DNA of 64,000 bases, taken from positions 1 to 64,000 of the forward strand of contig JADLZK010007675.1 of the NCBI GenBank assembly GCA_015847255.1, written 5' to 3'. A program made the position numbers and the translations under genes. The stretch's first letter is position 1. Each line of letters begins with the position of its first letter. Below the pieces are notes generated by a model. That model was not told the DNA's origin. It saw only the letters and a list, made by a program, of their open reading frames with translations, and did no database searches. Source of the DNA: Hyparrhenia diplandra. Lineage: Eukaryota; Streptophyta; Magnoliopsida; Poales; Poaceae. Positions 57,259-64,000 of the stretch are shown here, one piece after another.

Positions 57259-58710
57259 CTACGCCGTCGTCGTCCAGGTGGTGGTGGAGGTGGTTGCGGC
57301 CGACTTCGCCTCCGCCGGCCCTGAGTCATCGGCGGCGGCGGCGCAGCGGCTCACGAGGACCTCCAGAGGAACGGGGCGCGGCCGCTTCATGGCGAGGTCC
57401 GCCACCGTCCTGTCGATGGCGTTCGTCTCCCGTTCTTGGCAGCCGCCTGCCGTTGAGACCCTGAAGCAGTACAAGAAACAGCACAACCAACAGTCGTCAG
57501 AGTTTCATCAGAGGGGGAACATGGATGGATGGACATGAACGGCGGCAGAAACAATACCTGGACGCATTGCCCTCTGCTGCTGATGCTTGCTGGACACCAG
57601 TTTGAGAAGAAGACGAAGAAGAAGGTGGCGTCCCGTTTGTGCTGGACTTGGCGGCTCTTGAACTCGCAGCAGCCAGCCTGAAGAAGGCGTCCCGGTAGCA
57701 TACCCGCGTCCTCTTCGTCAGCTTCAGTTTCAGACTGAGTCGTCAGAGAGAGAGAGAGCAAGCACACATTTTTTCTGGACTACAGTTGGATCGATCTGGT
57801 CTAGTGAGGTGAAGCTATATACCTTGAGCACCACATCCTCGAGATCCTGGAGCACCAACGCTTCGAAGGATCTGCTCCTTTTCGTCACAGAACTCGCCGC
57901 CTCATCCTGGAATGATGGGAAACATTCAGTCAGATCATCAATCACTGAGTAAGTACCTGTCAGTGCAAACATTGGTGTCGATCGTGACAGTGAGCATCGA
58001 TCGATCACACGTCGTCTCTTTCTGGCCTGTACCTGATGCTGATCCTTGGGCGTGATAAGATCGGGCAGCACTAGCTCCTCCGGCGGGGCGTTGTGCTGCA
58101 TCAGGTCGTGGCTGAAGAGAGGGAAGCCGCAGGTGTCCATGGTGTCGACGCCCAGCCCGGCGTTGTCCTGCTGCTGGTCCTCTGCTGACGATGAGCCGCC
58201 GCCCGTGAGCACCCCGCTCAGCATGTTCTCGTAAGACAGCAGCTGGTGCATGGAGCCCGGGAACATGTCCAGCGCCTCGAACGGCGCGTCGTCCATCCTC
58301 CTCATCTCCTCGGCCGAGAACTGGCTCCTGCAAATCGGAGCCAGAGCACACAAGGGAAGGGATCAGAATCATCCATGGCCAAATGCCAGAAAGCTTGTAA
58401 CGACAAGTCCAGGAACAGCGATGATGATGGCGTCGAGCACATACATGAAGATGTCATCTGTTCCTGTTGGTTGCGTGCGCTGCGGCGGCGGCGGCGGCGC
58501 GGCGGGGCCCTCGGTGTGCTCCTCTGAGCTCCCCGCCGCCGCACTGGCTGCGCCGCCGTGACTGTGATGATCATCGTCAACTGAGGAGCCGAAGCTCCAC
58601 ATCCAGTCGGCGGTGCTCTGGTCGTCGAAGAACTCGTCGCCTGCAGCTGCAGCCGACGGTGTGCCGCCTCCGCTCTGCGGCAACGGGTACCACGCCGCCA
58701 TGATGCTCAT
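57259..58710 (-). CDS. LNK-like protein (night light-inducible, clock-regulated type), five exons
   Basis: Exons by splice signals: 58710-58445, 58327-58033, 57906-57823, 57721-57558 and 57460-57259, giving 336 residues (MSIMAAWYPLPQ... to TTTWTTTA). LNK proteins lack DNA-binding domains and act as coactivators with RVE MYB factors in the circadian clock. The diagnostic box runs across exons 3 and 4: FEALVLQDLEDVVLK then LTKRTRVCYRDAFFRLAAAS, matching the LNK signature of a leucine-rich helix followed by TR(V/I)C(Y/F)RDA..RLA. Exon 1 is acidic with WMWSFGSSVDD (W36, W38), and a basic MKRPRPVPLEV lies near the C-terminus. Exon phases all agree, so the model is coherent. The family call rests on the box only; similarity elsewhere is low. 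The gene is divergent in base use (GC-rich ends) but intact. Confidence 0.65.
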
Positions 58711-59777
58711 CTGAACAAGATCAAGAAGAGGTGCATACGCATATGCCTGTAAGGTAGGATCAAACAGATTGCATACATGTCCACAAACAACTTTGCATCA
58801 GAAGCTAAACCTAAGTTTTTCCTGATTCGGGATCAGAACAGATCATCAGAATAAACCAAACCAAACCAAACCAAACCAAACAATAGCTAAATTAATTAAC
58901 TTTACGGCAAGCGAGATAACCTGCCGTGTTTGCAAGATCAACACAGATTCCAATCACGGCAACAACATACTAGCTAGCACACAGAAAATCGCAATTCATA
59001 GAACATATGAAAGAGGAGCTCTGCTTGTTGGTTAAAAACGTACACAGGCAGCCGCCAAGCCTTTCTTGTCGCCTCTCCTCCTCCGTGAGACGAGAGAGAC
59101 CGTGACGCTCTTCTTCGGCCGGAAGCGCGCTTCTTCCTCTGCTGCTGCTTGGAAATCTCTGTGGCCACCAGGTGGGGTGGGGAACGGAGGATGAGGGGAG
59201 GAGAGTGGCAAGGTCGGGAGGGAGACGAAGATGCTTCTGCATCTCCTCTGCTGGTGCTGGCTGGAGTACTTAACCGCTCTACCCCACATCGCACCATGTG
59301 GGTCCAGACAGCGCCACGGGCCCACTTGTCATCGACCCTCCGCGGGCCCCACGAGGTTGGCAACACCCAACCCGCGTGTGTGGTCTGGGGCTGATGGGGG
59401 ATTCGTGTGGCTGCGGCGGCACCGGGCCCACGGCCCCGGGTGGCCCAGCGTTATCTAAATCTCGGCTGCTGCGTCGCCACGTCGACCTTGGCCCAAATCT
59501 TTTGCCTTTTGCCTTTGCTGCCACTGGGTGGGCCGGTGGGCCTCAGGGCCCCGCAACCGGCAGCTGTCGACGCTCTCTTGCTTTGCTGGTCAGCTGGTAC
59601 GGGTTGTAATCGTGAGCCGGCCTTGTTCGGCTGGCAGCCAGCAACAGCGTTTTCCCTCATGTAAAAACCAAAGTCAACACCAACCACCAACGGCCATTAC
59701 TTTTTTTCTCACAATAAATAACCAAAGTGAGCCGGTTTTTTTGCCGAACCGCGGATGGATCATGTGCCTGACGTTAA
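58711..59777. other. Upstream region of the LNK-like gene
   Basis: Contains a six-fold ACCAA run at about 58856-58884 and several GGCCCA/TGGGCC words between 59320 and 59540, which are site II-like. No evening element (AAAATATCT) was found in this stretch. GC-rich part 59040-59640 has overlapping open frames without protein character. Confidence 0.35.
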
Positions 59778-60135
59778 CAAAGGGCAGTCCGTTTTTACTT
59801 CTTTTATTAAGGATAAGGAAGGAACGTTAATTTGTTGACTCACAATTATTACATCGGAGTTTGAATATCAGGGTCATAGTTGACACAGTGATCGGTAATC
59901 CTTATCCTTTCAGCTTTTGGTTAGGCAGTGCGCTAAACTCTTTTGCTCTCTTTGAGAGCAGGTACATCGGAGTTTGAATATCAGATCAAACTCTTTTGCT
60001 CTCTTTGACAAAGGGCAGTCCGTTTTTTTTCTTCTTTTAACGAAGGAACGTTTTTTGTTGACCCACAATTATTACATCGGAGTTTGAATATCAGATCATA
60101 GTTGACAGTTGACACGGTGATCGGATCCTTATCAC
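59778..60135. repeat. Direct duplication of ~125 bp
   Basis: AAAGGGCAGTCCGTTTTT through ACATCGGAGTTTGAATATCAG to GTGATCGG...CCTTATC occurs at 59778-59905 and again at 60010-60135, with small indels. A third partial copy of the central block lies at about 59962-59982. Confidence 0.75.
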
Positions 60136-62010
60136 GCTCGGAAGAGAGATGGCTACAAAAAAGCCTCGTCACTAGCGATTGCTTCCTCGCTAGTCTTACA
60201 CTAATCCTTACTTAATTACCTATCCACCTTGGCTCAATCTAGCAGGTACGTTATCTTGCTTTTTTCTCTCTCCCAATCCCATGCCGGCTCACTCAACCTG
60301 GAACTGGATTAACATCCTCATCCAATTAATCCAGTCCAAAAGAAATCCCAACTAAAATAAAAGCAGTATCCAATCCAAACCACTTTGATGGGCATAATAT
60401 CCAATCCAATCCAATCCATTGTCAGTCCAAACCAATCCAATCTTCCAAATACTTTCCGTAAGTGCCGCCGGCGAGCGAGCTCATGCTGGTCGGGTTGCCG
60501 CAACCTCCCGTCTAAGCTGCACGGCTCGCCGAAGAAGTGCTACGGAGTTGTCCAACGGATATTAGTATATGCAGAGTCCAATCCATTGAGTTTGGGTCCG
60601 CATCCAAATAATGTCCATCCAAGTAAATCCATAGCAGATTAAACCGGTTTAAACTTTGGGTTATCCAAATCCACTTCCAGGTTGGTGGCTTACGGAGTGA
60701 GGGCGTTTCTCTCTCCGTCCCTTTATAATTGTCGCTGAAAAATGGGATGTGGAAACAATGCAAACTTATATAGCAAGGATTAGTATGTTTGGATGCATTT
60801 TTCTCATAATAAACTTATAATTAAAGCATCCCAGATACACTTTAGCACATCACATGTATACAAGTGAACATCCGCATATACACCACATGTATGCTACCTG
60901 AATATCCGCATATACACTACATGATATCACATGTATAGTAGTTTAAAATCCCTAAATACACCGTAGAACATCACATGGGTACTAACTACACATCTCGAGA
61001 TACACTAACGAATTATATAAAATAAAATAATGATAAATTAAAGAATTCAAAAACTAAATAAAGGATAAAATAAAGGAAATCGTAAATAGAAGAAAAGAAA
61101 AAAAAGAATAAAAGATGAAAATAAATAAAAATATAACAAGAATATTAGGACACACAAAAAAATGAGAAAAAGAGAAAGGAAAAATAAAAATAAAACATAA
61201 GAAAAAACAAAAAGAGACAAGCGAGTTTCGTACCTGAAGGCTGAAAGAGCACGCACGCGTCCATGCGCGGAAGCTTGATGGTTCCTGGGCTGTGACTCGC
61301 TCGTGGGCCAAATTGACGAATGCTACGGCGATCGTCGCTAATCTTGCACTAATCATTACTTACCGATCCACCCTCGCTCATACTAGTTACCTAGCTAGAA
61401 CAAAAGTACAAAAAAAAAAGTTTATTTGATTACATGTATTAAACAAAGCAAGCCCTGTCGCGCACAATCAAAACAAACCCGTCACTAGTGCTACCTGAAT
61501 CCTGATGCTTCGCGGCTGGCGTTGAAATTGAAAGCCGGGGGAGGACGGGCTATCTGTTCGACATAGCAATTAGGCCGGCGAGGCTAGCAGGCCGCTGACG
61601 ACCATGACACGGCAACGGCCAACCGCCAAACTCGATGTGCAACGTTGCACAAGTTACTTGATGTACAACGTTCTAGGATACCCCAACCACATTGCACACA
61701 CAGGCCACAAGTTCAAGTGCAAAGCTGCGATCACATTTCAACCAAACACATCACATATTTATTCACAAATATAGCATCATATTTATTCACTGATTAATAT
61801 TTGCCGACGATTCAAGTGCCACACTGACCAACACACACACAAGTTCTGCTTCGGAAAGCAAAGAGCACACGACTCAAACAAAGCAAAGCAAATGGTACCA
61901 TCGAAGCGATGATACAGCAGCAACATCAATAGTCGTTTCCCAAGACACGACGAAAAGGGAGGGAGAAAAAGAAAAACAATGAGCAGCAGCGAGCCTCTGC
62001 CCCCGAGAGC
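60136..62010. other. Intergenic, repeats only
   Basis: A CACTAATC(C/A)TTACTTA...CTATCCACC(T/C) block at about 60198-60242 recurs at about 61348-61385. Degenerate CCAATCCAAT runs lie at 60315-60445, and CACATGTAT/CCGCATATACAC words recur between 60845 and 60990. Includes the 3' flank of the cyclin gene. No gene recognised. Confidence 0.4.
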
Positions 62011-64000
62011 TCAAACTGGCAACAGCTTCTTGTCAGGGGATTCAAGCGCGACGGCCCCGAGCTTGGGCTTTGAGTACTTGTTGTACACTGCCTTCTGCTT
62101 GGTTTCTGGAGCCTGGGCATGGAGGCTCATCAGCCGCCTAGCGCAATCCCTGCAGTCCCCAATAACCAACAAGTTACTCCTAGTCATGAGCAAAAGTAAG
62201 CGAAAAGTAATTTACATTGAATTCAGCCTACTAAAGTAAAGATGCACTTCATAGAGTTTCAGTGTTCATAGAGTTTCAGTGCACAGGAACATGAAACGAA
62301 TACAAACAGGTAAACTTCTAGCAGATATGACAAAGTGATAAAAATAAACATAGCACGATGCCTCTAGCATGAGCATTCAATAGCAAGTCAGAATCACAGG
62401 TAAACTTCTAGTTTGTGCTTATCAACTCGACTTGCTAATTTGTGCTTCAAATTAGAATCAGATCGTGATGCCAAGTTTTAGTCACGAAAGAAACAGCAGA
62501 CTTAGGTCCACATATTAGCAGACTTATTCAGTTAATAGTTAATACTTCACAGATATGGATTGGCTGCAATTGCAATAGCACGTCAAAATCACATTTTGTT
62601 TCAGAGACTCCTGATAATATGCAGCAATAACTTAGTAACCATTATCAATGTTTCTAACTAGAATTGGATTTGAAAGGCAAGATATAGTCACAAGGACGTA
62701 CAGTAACTGTGGCTCAGTCAAGCCAGTGTGATGTTCCAGAATGTCAGTCCACAGTGGATTCATTCCAAGGGTACACCTGGCAGCATATACGGCAGCAGCT
62801 GCGGTCATTGACGGAGGGTAAAGCAGCATCTTGTACTGGACCAATGCCAGCTCAGAGTAGAAGAATGCCATATTCTCAAGCTGCACCAATAGTATGAAAG
62901 AAAAATGGCATATTACATGTCAATATCCAAATATGTGGTGGTAAAACATATGAGTGGATAACTATACCCTTTCGTCACCCATTGCGGCTTTCAGATACCG
63001 AATGATGAACATGTACATAGTTGGAACCGTCAAGTTCCAATGGAGCTTGTCCAGGATGGCCTTTTCCTTGGTCAGAATCTGGTCTCTGGTATAGGCATTG
63101 TCACAAAGGCACAGCAAATCCTTGACCTGCAAAAACATTGTTGTTTTAGGTAAGCTAAACTAAGAATGGACTAGCATGGTTAGAGGCACATCGAAACAAC
63201 ATCAGCAATATTAAGCCTACCATTGGAGCCCATATCTCTTCATACTTGCTTGCTATCAGCAAGGCACTTACGCCGACGAGCTGTAGCTCTTTCCTTGTAA
63301 CACTCTCCATGGATAAGTACTGATCGATGATATAGACTGTCAAGTAAAGTGTCTCTGGCATTAGAACAAGCCTGTAGTGTACCTCAACAATCCAGTCGAT
63401 AAGGATAGCTCTCATTCTCTCGGTGATTTCAGCCTGCGAGCTCATGTAGCTGCAGAGGGGCAGGCAGGTGCCCTGGACAAGTAACAACGCCACAGATCAA
63501 CAATGATCACAAATGGTCTCTTCATCAATCCTTTGAATCACATTTTTATCATAAAAGAAGTGAATGAAGGGTGTAGGCAAAAACAAGATCTCACCTCAAT
63601 GCTCTTGTAGAATCTGTAGATGTCCTCGACATATTCAACCACTGCCAGCTCATTGCAAGAATCAGGTGTATCAATGTCATATGGATCTGTCTTCTTCAGG
63701 CTGCTGACAACCCCATCAGAATCCTGTGTACAGACAAAAAGTTATGCAGGAACTCTTAGACTGAAAAGAAAGCGACAATCATAACCTTAGAATTTTGCTT
63801 CTGTTCATACCCTGCTGCATTTTGTCAATTTATGAAAAAGAGTTGGTACCCTCCTACAGACACTCGGGCCTCCTGAGAGTTTGGCTTTCTTCTCCTCGGT
63901 ATCTGGACTGATCACAATGACTTCAGGCTTTACCACAATGACTTCAGGCTTTACCTTGCATTCCTTCAGCATTACTGCTTTCCCATTCTTCTTAGACACA
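62011..64000 (-). CDS. B1-type mitotic cyclin, 5' part beyond the window
   Basis: B-type cyclins activate CDKs for entry into mitosis. Exons by splice signals: 64000-63811 (partial), 63723-63595, 63472-63221, 63126-62968, 62880-62702 and 62149-62011, giving about 348 residues. All junctions keep frame. The N-terminal cyclin fold is in the third visible exon (MRAILIDWIVEVHYRL, MPETLYLTVYIIDQYLSM, LQLVGVSALLIASKYEEIWA). The C-terminal fold is in the fourth and fifth (LDKLHWNLTVPTMYMFIIRY, MAFFYSELALVQY, PPSMTAAAAVYAARCTL). DNELAVVEY/NELAVVEYVEDIYRFYK-type sequence before the fold and the end KLGAVALESPDKKLLPV mark it as B1. The destruction box would lie beyond position 64000. The fifth intron (62701-62150) is the longest. 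No damage is visible. Confidence 0.92.
63913..63954 (-). repeat. Perfect in-frame 21-bp tandem duplication in cyclin exon
   Basis: CACAATGACTTCAGGCTTTA plus C occurs twice back to back (63913-63933 and 63934-63954). It encodes VKPEVIV twice in the low-complexity linker before the cyclin fold. The exact identity of the copies suggests a recent event. Confidence 0.95.

Overview
The window is nuclear DNA from a grass (Poaceae). The evidence is the multi-exon genes with GT-AG introns, very GC-rich first exons, Stowaway- and Tourist-type MITEs, a mariner-like element with a plant DD39D transposase, a 3'-end LINE copy and a large-LTR retrotransposon remnant. The style resembles rice and its relatives, but nothing here fixes the species. 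No rRNA, tRNA or CRISPR feature was found.

Layout. About 0-5.3 kb is gene-poor, with a ~280-bp tandem repeat and a weak Gly/Tyr-rich open frame. From 5.86 to 9.40 kb lies a pentatricopeptide-repeat (PPR) gene that cannot be read through without frameshifts. Convergent to it, at 10.10-11.33 kb on the minus strand, is an intact eIF6 gene. From 11.85 to about 39.5 kb is a block of nested mobile DNA. It holds large elements abutting (TA)n tracts, terminal hairpins, arrays of short motifs (TTGCAA, GTAT..ATAC, ATTCAG), GC-rich gene-fragment-like inserts, a Ulp1-type protease fragment and one inserted ~3.8-kb LTR. From 41.34 to 46.20 kb is a complete mariner-like element with a frameshifted transposase. 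A 5'-truncated LINE sits at 48.23-49.17 kb. The right end is gene-rich: an F-box gene (52.82-55.40 kb, plus), an LNK-like clock-related gene (57.26-58.71 kb, minus) and a B1-type cyclin (62.01 kb to beyond the window edge, minus).

The five protein genes are unrelated housekeeping or regulatory loci (organelle RNA metabolism, 60S ribosome biogenesis, ubiquitin ligase targeting, circadian output, mitosis). They do not form an operon-like unit. Exon borders were worked out by hand from splice signals and reading-frame continuity and may be off by a base or two.

The best candidate for something undescribed is the set of (TA)n-associated elements between 11.85 and 39.5 kb. They share a build: a (TA)n tract, a short perfect hairpin near the end, then an array of a short motif specific to each element, with GC-rich cargo. 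This resembles known microsatellite-targeting (Micron) or TA-flanked MULE-like elements, but the hairpin plus motif-array arrangement is worth a dedicated search.
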